From Microbacterium psychrotolerans (GTDB lineage Bacteria > Actinomycetota > Actinomycetes > Actinomycetales > Microbacteriaceae): a stretch of DNA of 64,000 bases. Shown here piece by piece: positions 33,331 through 41,699 of this stretch; the first letter of the stretch is position 1; the number at the start of each line of letters is the position of its first letter. The stretch covers positions 396,400 through 460,399 of the forward strand of contig NZ_JAVFWO010000001.1 in NCBI RefSeq assembly GCF_031085295.1. The letters run 5' to 3'. Both the position numbers and the translations under genes were made by a program. The notes beneath the pieces are model-generated. The model was not told the DNA's origin. It worked only from the letters and a program-made list of their open reading frames with translations, and ran no database searches.

Positions 33331-34721
33331 GACATCCCCTCGATCGCGACCGTGATGCCGTCGCCGAGATCCAGCACATCGCCCGGGACGACGACCGTGC
33401 CCTCACCGGGGTGCAGCCGTACGGGGTCGGTGCCCGGACGCAGCAGCGTCGTGCCGTTGGTGGTGCGGAGATCCGTGGCGACGATGCTCTCGCCTTCGGC
33501 CCGCAGCTCCACGTGGCTGCGCGAGATGTCCTGCTGCGGGCTGTCCACTGCGACGAGGTGCGGCAGGTCGGTGCCGCTCACGCGTGTGGAACGCGGGCGG
33601 CGCCCGATCACGACGGTGCGGTCGAGCGGGATCACCTGCCCCGTCGACATCCGCACGCGCCCGGGTGCGGGCGGCCGCGGTGGAGCCAGCGGGTCGAGGG
33701 GAGCCTCCGCGGGGGAAGGCGCCGGGTTCGCACCTTCGGCACCGGACGCCGCCGCACGCAACGCGCGCGCCTGGACGAGCGAGATGGTCGCGCCGTCGTG
33801 ATCGCCGGCGACGGCCGGGCCGGGCGCCGGAGCCGGTGCCGGTGCCTCCTGCGGTTCGGCGTCGTCGGCGGAGCGGATCACTGTGGCGCCGATCAGCTCG
33901 TCGAAGCCGGCCGCGCCGGCGGCGGCATCCTCGTCGTCCTCGTCCATCAGCCAGGCATCGAGCCCGCTCCGCGCCGGCGCGACGTCGTCCGGGGAGAGCG
34001 CCGAGTCCGACGGCAGGAGCGTCTCGGCATCGGCGAGCGACGGCACGGAGTCGATGAGGCCGCCGGCCGGCACGGCGATCGCCGGCGGAGGGGACGCAGC
34101 GGCGCGCGGAATCTCGGGAGCGGCGGCGGTCGCCTCGGCGCCGGTGGCCTCAGCAGGGACCTTGGAGGGGACCTCGGCGGCATCCTCGGCCGCAGCCGCG
34201 GGCTCCGGCTCGGGGGCGGCCACCTGGGCGGAGGCGGGTTCCGGGCGCTTCGCCAGCGCGGGTGCCGCCGACGGGCGCGGGGCCGCGGCATCCCACACGA
34301 TTCCGCCGGCCAGCACGACGCCGTCGGTGATCTCCCACTCCGCGGGCGACGATGCGTCCGGCTCGGACGTCGTCAGCGCCACGCGCACGACCGCAGGGAT
34401 CACCCGCTCGGTCCACGTCGTGACGCCGGTGCCCGTGACGCGCTCGGGCGTCGCCGCGTCGACCTCGAAGGCGAAATCGCCGCGCACGGCGATGCGGATG
34501 CCGTCACCCTCGGGGAGCGCCACCGCGAAGGCGGGGATCGCCGTCAGCGATGCGCCGTAGGCGCCCGTGAGCGCCTCGATGACGCCGCCCAGACCGCGGC
34601 CGTCGGCGACGAGGGTGCGGATGCGCCCGAGGAGCGGCGCCGAGGTTCCCGGTTCGAGCACCGCGAAACCGCGCGGCGTCACCGCGATCGGCGTGGTTCC
34701 CGGGGCGTACAGCGTCGGCAT
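33327..34721 (-). CDS. FHA-domain protein with acidic Pro/Ala linker
   Basis: The 464-residue cytoplasmic protein has an unrecognised N-terminal domain (about 1-125, beginning MPTLYAPGTTPIAVTPRG), a long Ala/Pro/Glu-rich linker (about 125-350) and a C-terminal FHA domain (about 355-464) with VVIGRRPRST, ISRSHVEL and TNGTTLLRPG, all key phosphothreonine-binding landmarks. It likely docks on the autophosphorylated kinase encoded next. The ATG at 34721 overlaps the phosphatase stop by one base (TGATG) and its own stop overlaps the kinase GTG by four, so stoichiometry with both is probably fixed. Confidence 0.88.
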   Translation of the reverse strand: MPTLYAPGTTPIAVTPRGFAVLEPGTSAPLLGRIRTLVADGRGLGGVIEALTGAYGASLTAIPAFAVALPEGDGIRIAVRGDFAFEVDAATPERVTGTGVTTWTERVIPAVVRVALTTSEPDASSPAEWEITDGVVLAGGIVWDAAAPRPSAAPALAKRPEPASAQVAAPEPEPAAAAEDAAEVPSKVPAEATGAEATAAAPEIPRAAASPPPAIAVPAGGLIDSVPSLADAETLLPSDSALSPDDVAPARSGLDAWLMDEDDEDAAAGAAGFDELIGATVIRSADDAEPQEAPAPAPAPGPAVAGDHDGATISLVQARALRAAASGAEGANPAPSPAEAPLDPLAPPRPPAPGRVRMSTGQVIPLDRTVVIGRRPRSTRVSGTDLPHLVAVDSPQQDISRSHVELRAEGESIVATDLRTTNGTTLLRPGTDPVRLHPGEGTVVVPGDVLDLGDGITVAIEGMS

Positions 34722-35575
34722 CAGAATCCTCCAGTGGCGACCGCACGCGGCAGCGTGTCGCCGTCGATGTCGGCGGCCGGACCCGCGGGGGCGCTCACCG
34801 GCACCGTATCGCGTTCCCACGTCCGGTTCGTACGGGTGCGCACCGAGAGCGCGTCGACGACCAGCGCCGTGATGTTGTCGCGGCCGCCGCGCACCATCGC
34901 CTCGTGCACCAGCCGCGTCGCCGCCGCCTGCGGATCCGTCTCGGTGAGCAGGATGGCGTGGAGCGCGTCGCGATCGAGCTCGCCGGAGAGGCCGTCCGAG
35001 CACACGAGGATGCGGTCGCCTTCCTCTGCCGGGAGCAGCCAGTAGTCCGGTTCGGAGTCGCTTCCGGCACCGATCGCCCGCGTGATGACATTGCGGCGCG
35101 AGTCCCGCTCGGCCGCATCGGCGGCGAGCTGCCCGCTGTCGACGAGCTCCTGCACGACCGAGTGGTCGACGCTCACCTGCTCGAACCGCCCTTCGCTGAG
35201 GCGGTAGGTGCGCGAGTCGCCGAGGTTGATGGCCAGCCAGTAGCCCTCGCCGTCCACATCGGCGATCACGACACCGGCCAGGGTGGTGCCGGCTCCCGCA
35301 CCGGCGCCCGGCGGCAGCATCGCGACGCGGCGGCGCGAGGCGGTCACGGCCGTCTGCACCTCGTCGATGGTCAGGCTCTCGCGGCCGGCGAGCGTCGCGA
35401 ATTCGGCGATGACCGCCGCGCTGGCGATCTCGCCCGCATTGTGACCGCCCATGCCGTCGGCCACGAGGAACAGCGGCGACGCGGCGATGTAGGAGTCCTC
35501 GTTGATGCGGCGCCGCAGCCCCGCATCGGTCGCAGCTCCGCACGCGACCGCGATCGGCGCCGTCGGAGAGGTCAT
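34721..35575 (-). CDS. PP2C-family Ser/Thr protein phosphatase
   Basis: The 284-residue enzyme has the PP2C metal-site motifs: RRRINEDSY, VADGMGGHNAGE, NLGDSRTYRL, CSDGLSGELD and GGRDNITALVV. It should reverse phosphorylation by the kinase of this operon. There is no membrane segment. The ATG at 35575 overlaps the upstream stop by one base and its stop overlaps the FHA gene ATG by one base. Kinase, phosphatase and FHA readers made from one message form a closed phospho-signalling set. Confidence 0.94.
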   Translation of the reverse strand: MTSPTAPIAVACGAATDAGLRRRINEDSYIAASPLFLVADGMGGHNAGEIASAAVIAEFATLAGRESLTIDEVQTAVTASRRRVAMLPPGAGAGAGTTLAGVVIADVDGEGYWLAINLGDSRTYRLSEGRFEQVSVDHSVVQELVDSGQLAADAAERDSRRNVITRAIGAGSDSEPDYWLLPAEEGDRILVCSDGLSGELDRDALHAILLTETDPQAAATRLVHEAMVRGGRDNITALVVDALSVRTRTNRTWERDTVPVSAPAGPAADIDGDTLPRAVATGGF

Positions 35576-36915
35576 CACGCGGCGCTCACGGCGACGCGCC
35601 GGTCGCCGAACTCGAAGGTGTCGCCGGCGCGCACGTTGGTGCGCACGCCGGGCATCAACGGGATCCGCGCACCGTCGCGCACGAGCGTGGTGCCGTTGGT
35701 CGAGTGGCGGTCGACGATCCACGCGCCGGTGGAGTCGCCGCCGATCTCGAAGTGCGTCTTCGAGAGCGACAGCGTCTCGTCTCGCACGGGGATGGAGACG
35801 GCGCCGTGCTCGTTCGCCGGGTTGCGCCCGTAGAGCGTGCGGCCGTACACCGCCATCCGCGTGCCGTCGTCCCAGGTGAGGACGGCGAGGACCGGCGCCT
35901 CGTCGTACAGCGCGGCGCGCTGCGCAGGCGGCGGCACGACCATTCGCGTCTCGTCGAGGTCGTCCGTCGACGACGGGAAGGCCACCGATGCCGGGGCCAC
36001 GACCGACGCCAGGGGACGTGCGGGTGCGGCCGGAGGAGCGACGATCGACGCGACGGAGGCGAACGGCCGGGCAGGTGCCGCGACCGGAGCCGGAGCGGCG
36101 GGGGTGCCCGTACCGAACAGGGCGGCGAGAGGCTCGGTGGTGGTCGCGGCCGGGAACGGCATGGTCATGCTCGGGAACTCATCGGCGTGCACCGCGCGCG
36201 TGACCAGCGCGTCGCCGGTCACCCACGGCACGCCGTCGATCACCCCCGGGCGGATGGGCGCGATGGGGCGCGTGGCCGGAGCCGGACCCGCCAGTGCCGG
36301 TGGCGCGTCTGCCGGCGCCGGTGCCGCCGCGGCCGGGAAGTCGGGCACCGGCGCCCCGTACAGCGGCTGCGGGGCATGCGGGCGCACGGCCGCCAGGTAG
36401 GGATTCTCGGCCAGGAGCCCGGTCGCGTCGGGCTGAGACGTCGCCTGGTCGGCCCGGATGTCGAGGACCATCGATCGCGATGCCATGTCGTGCCACCCCT
36501 GGCGGCGACCGCTGGAGTCGAACAGCGGGGAGAAGTAGCCGATGACGATCGACCCCGCGAGCCCGAAGACGATGTTGCGCCAGACCGCGCGCCAGAATCC
36601 GATCCGATCGCGCGAGTCGATGTCCTGCAGCTGGAGTCCCAGGGCGCGCTGTCCGATCGAACCGCGCCCGCCCTGCATGGCCGAGTACACCAGCCACCAG
36701 GCCAGCAGCGCGCCGCCGACGACGAGGTAGGCGAGGACGACCGCGACGGCGAGGCTCCCCGAGTCCCCCGTGGCGCCGACGCCGAAGACGACGGGCACGG
36801 CGACGCCGACCAGCACGGCCGCGATGCCGTAGGCGACCCCGAGGTCGATCGCGAACGCCCCCACACGGCGTCCGATGGTCGCCGCGGGGGCGGCGACGTG
36901 CGGGCTGGCGGTCAT
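35575..36915 (-). CDS. RDD-family membrane protein fused to FHA domain
   Basis: The 446-residue protein has an N-terminal RDD domain (about 8-155) with three helices and the landmarks RRVGAFAIDLGVAYGI, GSIGQRALGLQLQDID and RRQGWHDM. A Pro/Ala-rich linker of about 190 residues leads to a C-terminal FHA domain (about 345-446; GRTLYGRNPANEHGA, LSKTHFEI, HSTNGTTLVRDG). It is thus a membrane-bound phosphothreonine reader. It overlaps the transglutaminase-like gene by four bases. In other bacteria RDD proteins accompany secretion and transport systems, but their own role is not settled. Confidence 0.9.
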   Translation of the reverse strand: MTASPHVAAPAATIGRRVGAFAIDLGVAYGIAAVLVGVAVPVVFGVGATGDSGSLAVAVVLAYLVVGGALLAWWLVYSAMQGGRGSIGQRALGLQLQDIDSRDRIGFWRAVWRNIVFGLAGSIVIGYFSPLFDSSGRRQGWHDMASRSMVLDIRADQATSQPDATGLLAENPYLAAVRPHAPQPLYGAPVPDFPAAAAPAPADAPPALAGPAPATRPIAPIRPGVIDGVPWVTGDALVTRAVHADEFPSMTMPFPAATTTEPLAALFGTGTPAAPAPVAAPARPFASVASIVAPPAAPARPLASVVAPASVAFPSSTDDLDETRMVVPPPAQRAALYDEAPVLAVLTWDDGTRMAVYGRTLYGRNPANEHGAVSIPVRDETLSLSKTHFEIGGDSTGAWIVDRHSTNGTTLVRDGARIPLMPGVRTNVRAGDTFEFGDRRVAVSAA

Positions 36916-39428
36916 TCGGTCTCCTGCGGGGGATCGACGGGTTCCGCGGCGCGGCTCCTGCGTGTGCGACGGGGCGCGCGCTTCGACGGCGCGGCGTCGG
37001 GCGCGTCCTGGTCGGCCGCCGTGGCCTTCGTCGCAGGCTTCGCGGCACGGGGCGGGGGCGTGAGACGTGCCGGCAGAGCGAAGCGGGTGCCCTCGAGGAG
37101 CGATCGGATGCTGAGCCGCGCGCGCAGCCGCTGCCACAGCGACCGCTCCTTGCCCATGCCGCCGACGATCTCGTCGACCTGCGTCCAGAACGCCTCGATG
37201 TCATCGGGCGTCGGCTCGGTCGGACCGAACACCTCGAGATCGGCCCGGGTCGCCAGCGTCGCGACGCGCGGCTCGGCGAGCGCCGCGGTGAGCACGCCCG
37301 CCTCCTCCTGACGCGTCGCGCCGGGACGAACCGGCGCACCGTAGTCCGTGGCGCGGTCGACGAGCTCGTCCCAGCCGCCGCTGATGCGGTCGGACGCGCG
37401 CTCCGCGTCGCGACGCTGACGCCGCCGGGTGGCCTTGAGCGCCCCGATCACGATGAACGGCGCGAGCAGCACCGCGACCAGACCCAGTACGCCGACGCCG
37501 ATCGACACGATGGTCCACAGCAGGCCCAGGTCGAGACCGTCCTCATCCTCCGACCCGCGGTCGTCCGCGACGGTCGGCGGCAGGTCGACGGGCTCGGCCG
37601 GCGGGGGCGGCGGCTGCAGCACCTGCGGCTTGGGGTCGGCCTTGGGCTTCGTCGTCTGATCGCTCGGGACCTGGTCGTCGGGGGGCGTCGGGTCGAACGG
37701 CACCCAGCCGGCGTCGTCGAAGGCGACCTCGACCCACGCGTGCAGGTTGTCGCCGGTCGCGGTGAAGACCGGCGCGTCGGCGGCGTCCTCGTCGGGGTAG
37801 AAGCCCATGACCACTCGGGCGGGGATGCCCACCTGTGCGGCGAGGAGCGCCATCGCGGTGGCGTACTGCTCGTCGTCGCCCACCATCTGCTGCGAGCCGA
37901 GCAGCGTCGCGATCCGCTCGGCGCCGTGGCCGGCGCGCGAGAGCGGCTGGCCGGCGAGGCCGTGGCTGAAGTAGCCGCCCTCCGACAGCATCAGCTGCAG
38001 AGCGCGCACCTGCTCGACGGGGGTCGTCGCCTCGGCGACGGTCTTCGATGCGATCTCGGCGAGGCTCTCGGGCACGCCCTCCTGCTTCGGCATCTTCAGC
38101 GGCGCGAACGCCTGGTCGGCGAGCTGCTCGTCGCTCGGGACGTCCGGGATCACCGCGTCGATCGTGTAGGCGTCGCCCTTCTCGAGGCCGGCCGTCACCA
38201 CGCCCGTCTCCGTCGCCTCGTTGTAGTGCGCGGTGCGTCGCAGATCGTCGGCCCGGTCACCGTCGAACGTGACGCTGCGGGCGGCGCCGGCATCCGGCAT
38301 CCACACGCTCTCCAGGGCGCCGATCTCGACGTGCACCTGCGCTTCGGTGCCCTCGGCATCCGCGGACATGTTGGTGCGGGCGGGCGAGAACGCGCTGGAG
38401 GATCCACTGCCCTCGTCCGAGACGTTGTAGACGGTTCCGTTGTAGGCGTCCATGGTGGCCAGGCGCACGCGCGCGCCTTCGGGCAGGCCGCTGACCGTGA
38501 AGAGCGCATCCTCCGGGTGGTCGCGCACGTAGGCGCGGAACGACTGCAGCGGGCTGGCGAACTCGCGGATGTCGAACGGTGGGATGACGACGTCGCGCAA
38601 CACGTAGCGGGGCGACGTCGGTGCCGCGAAGCCGCTCGTGGCGATGCCGACGACGGCGGCGATGGCGACGACCGCCGCCCCCGACAGCACCCGGCGGATG
38701 CCCGCGCCCGAGCTCGCCGAGCCCTCGCCGACCGAGATCGCCGCCGCCTGCGGCTGCCAGGCCTGGCGCAGAGCCAGCCAGATCACGGCGACGAGCCCGA
38801 ACCCGACGCCCTGGACGACCGGCACGAACGGCTCGGCGGTGCCCAGCGCGATCTCGATCGCGAGGAACGCGGCCGCGGGGATGAGCGACCACGCCGCGTT
38901 TCGCAGCCGCAGCGCGAGGGACGTCGTCAGCACGGCCGCGACCAGCGCGAGGATGAACGGAACGATCAGGTGGCCGTCGTCGGTCGCCACCGGCGCGATC
39001 GTGGTGAGCAGCTGCTTCCACGACATGAAGGTGCCGAGGGCGAGGAGGCGCAGCGTCTCGAGCGTCGGCACCACGCCGGCGACCGTCGTGTTCGGCAGCG
39101 CGAGAGCGCCGCCGAACAGGAAGTAGGCGATGACGGTGGCCCCCGTCAGGAGGAGGATGCCCCACCGGAACAGCGTGCCCAGCACGCCGAGCGCCATGCC
39201 GAGCACGAGCCCGCCGAGGGCCGCGACCAGATAGCGTGCGCCGTCGAAGGTCGGCCAGAAGCCCACGATGGGGATGAGCAGCAGCAGCGTCACGGCGGCG
39301 AGATCGAGGATCCACCGGCGCAGCGGGAGCGACTCCCCCGCGGCACGCGCCGCGGCGACCCGCGGTGCGGCGGCACGCGTCCTCGGAGCGGACCCGGCAC
39401 GCGACAGCGGGGTGACGGGGGCGGTCAT
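36912..39428 (-). CDS. TgpA-like transglutaminase-domain membrane protein lacking the catalytic Cys
   Basis: The 838-residue protein has an N-terminal block of about seven membrane helices (DUF3488/TgpA_N-like, about 35-240), an extracytoplasmic region with a transglutaminase-like fold, one helix near 665-690 and a cytoplasmic tail (DUF4129-like) that ends basic and Pro-rich. Family members have G-D-C-E-Q at the active site. Here it is G517-D518-D519-E-Q, so the Cys is Asp519, while H563 (NLHAWVEV) and D579 (PFDPTPPD) remain. It is probably a binding or scaffold version. Four-base overlaps join it to DUF58 upstream and RDD-FHA downstream. Confidence 0.9.
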   Translation of the reverse strand: MTAPVTPLSRAGSAPRTRAAAPRVAAARAAGESLPLRRWILDLAAVTLLLLIPIVGFWPTFDGARYLVAALGGLVLGMALGVLGTLFRWGILLLTGATVIAYFLFGGALALPNTTVAGVVPTLETLRLLALGTFMSWKQLLTTIAPVATDDGHLIVPFILALVAAVLTTSLALRLRNAAWSLIPAAAFLAIEIALGTAEPFVPVVQGVGFGLVAVIWLALRQAWQPQAAAISVGEGSASSGAGIRRVLSGAAVVAIAAVVGIATSGFAAPTSPRYVLRDVVIPPFDIREFASPLQSFRAYVRDHPEDALFTVSGLPEGARVRLATMDAYNGTVYNVSDEGSGSSSAFSPARTNMSADAEGTEAQVHVEIGALESVWMPDAGAARSVTFDGDRADDLRRTAHYNEATETGVVTAGLEKGDAYTIDAVIPDVPSDEQLADQAFAPLKMPKQEGVPESLAEIASKTVAEATTPVEQVRALQLMLSEGGYFSHGLAGQPLSRAGHGAERIATLLGSQQMVGDDEQYATAMALLAAQVGIPARVVMGFYPDEDAADAPVFTATGDNLHAWVEVAFDDAGWVPFDPTPPDDQVPSDQTTKPKADPKPQVLQPPPPPAEPVDLPPTVADDRGSEDEDGLDLGLLWTIVSIGVGVLGLVAVLLAPFIVIGALKATRRRQRRDAERASDRISGGWDELVDRATDYGAPVRPGATRQEEAGVLTAALAEPRVATLATRADLEVFGPTEPTPDDIEAFWTQVDEIVGGMGKERSLWQRLRARLSIRSLLEGTRFALPARLTPPPRAAKPATKATAADQDAPDAAPSKRAPRRTRRSRAAEPVDPPQETE

Positions 39429-40687
39429 GCGAGGCCCTTCCGCAGCGCGTTGGGCAGCTGCTCGAGCGCGCCGAGCGTGACGACATCCGCCTCGCCGATG
39501 CGGCGCAGCGACGGCGCGGCCTCGCCGGGCGACGCGACCACCGCGAGGACTCGCGCGCCGAACGGAAGGCGGCTGCAGGCGCTGCGCAGGTCGTTGGCGT
39601 CGACCCTGCTGCCGCACACGAGCACCACGACGCTCGCGAGGGGAAGGGTCGCTGCGACCACGCCGGCGAGGTCGACGACCGTGCCCGAGCGCGGCTTGGA
39701 CTGACCGAGCGCCGACAGGGAGTCGAGGAACTGCTTGCCCGTGCCGGACGGGAGGGCGCGCTCCTGCACCCGCACCTCGACGCGGTGCGAGTCGCGCAGG
39801 GCGCGCAGGCCCAGCGAGCCGGCGGCGGATATCGCGAGCTCGAACTCCGCGTCGTCCCGATAATCGGCAGGGCTCGTCGAGAGGCCGATGACAAAGTGCG
39901 AGCGGCGCGTCTCTTCGTATTGACGCACCATCATGTGGCCGGTCCGCGCGGTCGACTTCCAGTGCACGTGGCGCAGGTCGTCGCCCGGCTGATACTCGCG
40001 CAGGGCGTGGAACGACACGTCGTCGGGCGAGAGGTCGGTGGCGGGAAGGCCCTCGAGGTCGCGCAGGAATCCGAGCGACTGGCCGTCGAACAGCACGGTG
40101 CGCGGGTGGACGAACAGGTCGACCGGCTCGTCACGACGGTGTACGCGCTCGAATAGACCGAGCGGATCGCCGCGCACGACGCTGACCGGCCCGACCTTGA
40201 CGACGGCGCGGCGCGACGTGGGGATGGCGAACAGCTCCTCCGCGGATTCGCCGGCCGCCAGCCGCTGCACGTCGAAGACGCCGCGTCCGCTGCCGACCGG
40301 CAGCAGGACGCGGGACGGCAGGATGGCGCGCGAGCTGGTGTTGGAGAGGGTCAGCGCGCCGATGGCGCGCTCGCCCACGACGACGCGCGTGCGGTTGAGG
40401 TCGAGCGAGACATCGTAGGCGGTGCGCCCGATGAGGAACAGCAGGCACAGCAGCAGCACGACGGCGATGGAGACGGCCGCGACGGTCAGCTCCCACCAGC
40501 CGAGCGACCGCCCGGCGATCCACAGCACGACGGCGCCGGCGAGAAGCACCCAGGCGGCGGGGCGCACGACCGCGAACACGCGTCCGAGCACGCCGCCGAC
40601 GCGACGCAGCGCGTCCAGCGCCAGCTGCCCGTACCAGGCGCGACGGTCCTCCGTGGCCGCCCCCTGCCCGAGTGCCTCCGTCGTCAT
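39425..40687 (-). CDS. DUF58-domain membrane protein (MoxR partner)
   Basis: The 420-residue protein has two close membrane helices (about 40-80), then an extended domain and the DUF58 motif region FHALREYQPGDDLRHVHWKSTARTG is seen in parts: ALREYQPGDD, RHVHWKSTA. The C-terminal part has a von Willebrand A-like look. DUF58 proteins are regularly encoded beside MoxR ATPases and TgpA-like proteins, and are thought to be their targets. It overlaps both (one base upstream, four downstream). The ATG at 40687 is the only start in that context. Confidence 0.92.
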   Translation of the reverse strand: MTTEALGQGAATEDRRAWYGQLALDALRRVGGVLGRVFAVVRPAAWVLLAGAVVLWIAGRSLGWWELTVAAVSIAVVLLLCLLFLIGRTAYDVSLDLNRTRVVVGERAIGALTLSNTSSRAILPSRVLLPVGSGRGVFDVQRLAAGESAEELFAIPTSRRAVVKVGPVSVVRGDPLGLFERVHRRDEPVDLFVHPRTVLFDGQSLGFLRDLEGLPATDLSPDDVSFHALREYQPGDDLRHVHWKSTARTGHMMVRQYEETRRSHFVIGLSTSPADYRDDAEFELAISAAGSLGLRALRDSHRVEVRVQERALPSGTGKQFLDSLSALGQSKPRSGTVVDLAGVVAATLPLASVVVLVCGSRVDANDLRSACSRLPFGARVLAVVASPGEAAPSLRRIGEADVVTLGALEQLPNALRKGLA

Positions 40688-41658
40688 CAGGCCGCGGACC
40701 TCGCCTGCGGTGCGGCGATCGACTCGAGGACGCGCGCGACGACGGTCTCGGCCGACGTGCCCGCGAACTCCGCCTCGGGGTCGAGCACGATGCGGTGGGT
40801 CCACACCGGCGCGACGAGCGCCTTGATGTCGTCGGGCAGCACGAAGTGGCGCCCCTGCGCGGCGGCGTACACCTTCGCGATGCGGATCATCGCGAGCGAT
40901 CCGCGCACCGAGACGCCGACGCGCGTGGCCTGGTCGTCACGGGTCGCCTCGGCGAGCTGCGCCGTGTAGCGCAGCACGGCGGGGTCGACGTGCACGGTGC
41001 CGGCGAGGTCGGCCATGTCGGCGACGGCGCCCGTCGTGATGATGGCGGGAAGGTGCGCCGACGGGTTGCGGTCGGCGGCGCCGGCGAGGATGCGCTCGGC
41101 CACTGCGAGGTCGGGGTAGCCGATCGAGGTCTTGACCAGGAACCGGTCGAGCTGAGCCTCGGGCAGCTTGTACGTACCCGCCTGCTCGATGGGGTTCTGG
41201 GTGGCGATGACGAGGAACGGACGGCCGACGTCGTGGGTGACGCCGTCGACCGTGATCCGCGACTCCTCCATGACCTCAAGCAGCGCCGACTGGGTCTTGG
41301 GCGAGGCGCGGTTGATCTCGTCGGCGAGGACGATCGAGGCGAACACGGGGCCACGGTGGAACTCGAAGCGGTGCGACGCCTGGTCGTAGATCGTCACGCC
41401 GGTCACGTCGGACGGCAGCAGGTCGGGCGTGAACTGGATGCGGCTGCTGGTGCCCTGCACCGTCGCCGCGAGCGCCTTGGCCAGGCTCGTCTTGCCCGTG
41501 CCAGGGGCGTCCTCCAGCAGCACGTGGCCTTCCGCGAGCATGGCCGACAGCACGAGCGCCACGACCTCGCGCTTGCCCATGAGCGCCTGGTCGACGTTGT
41601 CGACCAGTCGTGCGAATGTGCCCTGGAACCAGGCCGCCTGTTCGGGGGTCATCGTCAT
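40687..41658 (-). CDS. MoxR-family AAA+ ATPase
   Basis: The 323-residue ATPase has Walker A in LEDAPGTGKTSLAKAL, Walker B in IVLADEINRASPKTQ, sensor 1 in VIATQNPIEQAG and the arginine region QLDRFLVKTSIGYP, in the order typical of MoxR. MoxR proteins act as chaperones that activate or insert partner proteins, often with von Willebrand A domains. AAGGAA lies upstream of the ATG at 41658; a second in-frame ATG at 41652 is possible. It begins 41 bases after the stop of the giant surface protein, which suggests one transcript. Confidence 0.95.
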   Translation of the reverse strand: MTMTPEQAAWFQGTFARLVDNVDQALMGKREVVALVLSAMLAEGHVLLEDAPGTGKTSLAKALAATVQGTSSRIQFTPDLLPSDVTGVTIYDQASHRFEFHRGPVFASIVLADEINRASPKTQSALLEVMEESRITVDGVTHDVGRPFLVIATQNPIEQAGTYKLPEAQLDRFLVKTSIGYPDLAVAERILAGAADRNPSAHLPAIITTGAVADMADLAGTVHVDPAVLRYTAQLAEATRDDQATRVGVSVRGSLAMIRIAKVYAAAQGRHFVLPDDIKALVAPVWTHRIVLDPEAEFAGTSAETVVARVLESIAAPQARSAA

Positions 41659-41699
41659 CGTGATTCGTTCCTTTTCATGAGTCGTCTTCGCAGCTCTCG

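Noticed and set aside
36912..39428. Active transglutaminase
   Set aside because: The catalytic Cys is Asp519, so enzymatic cross-linking is not supported.
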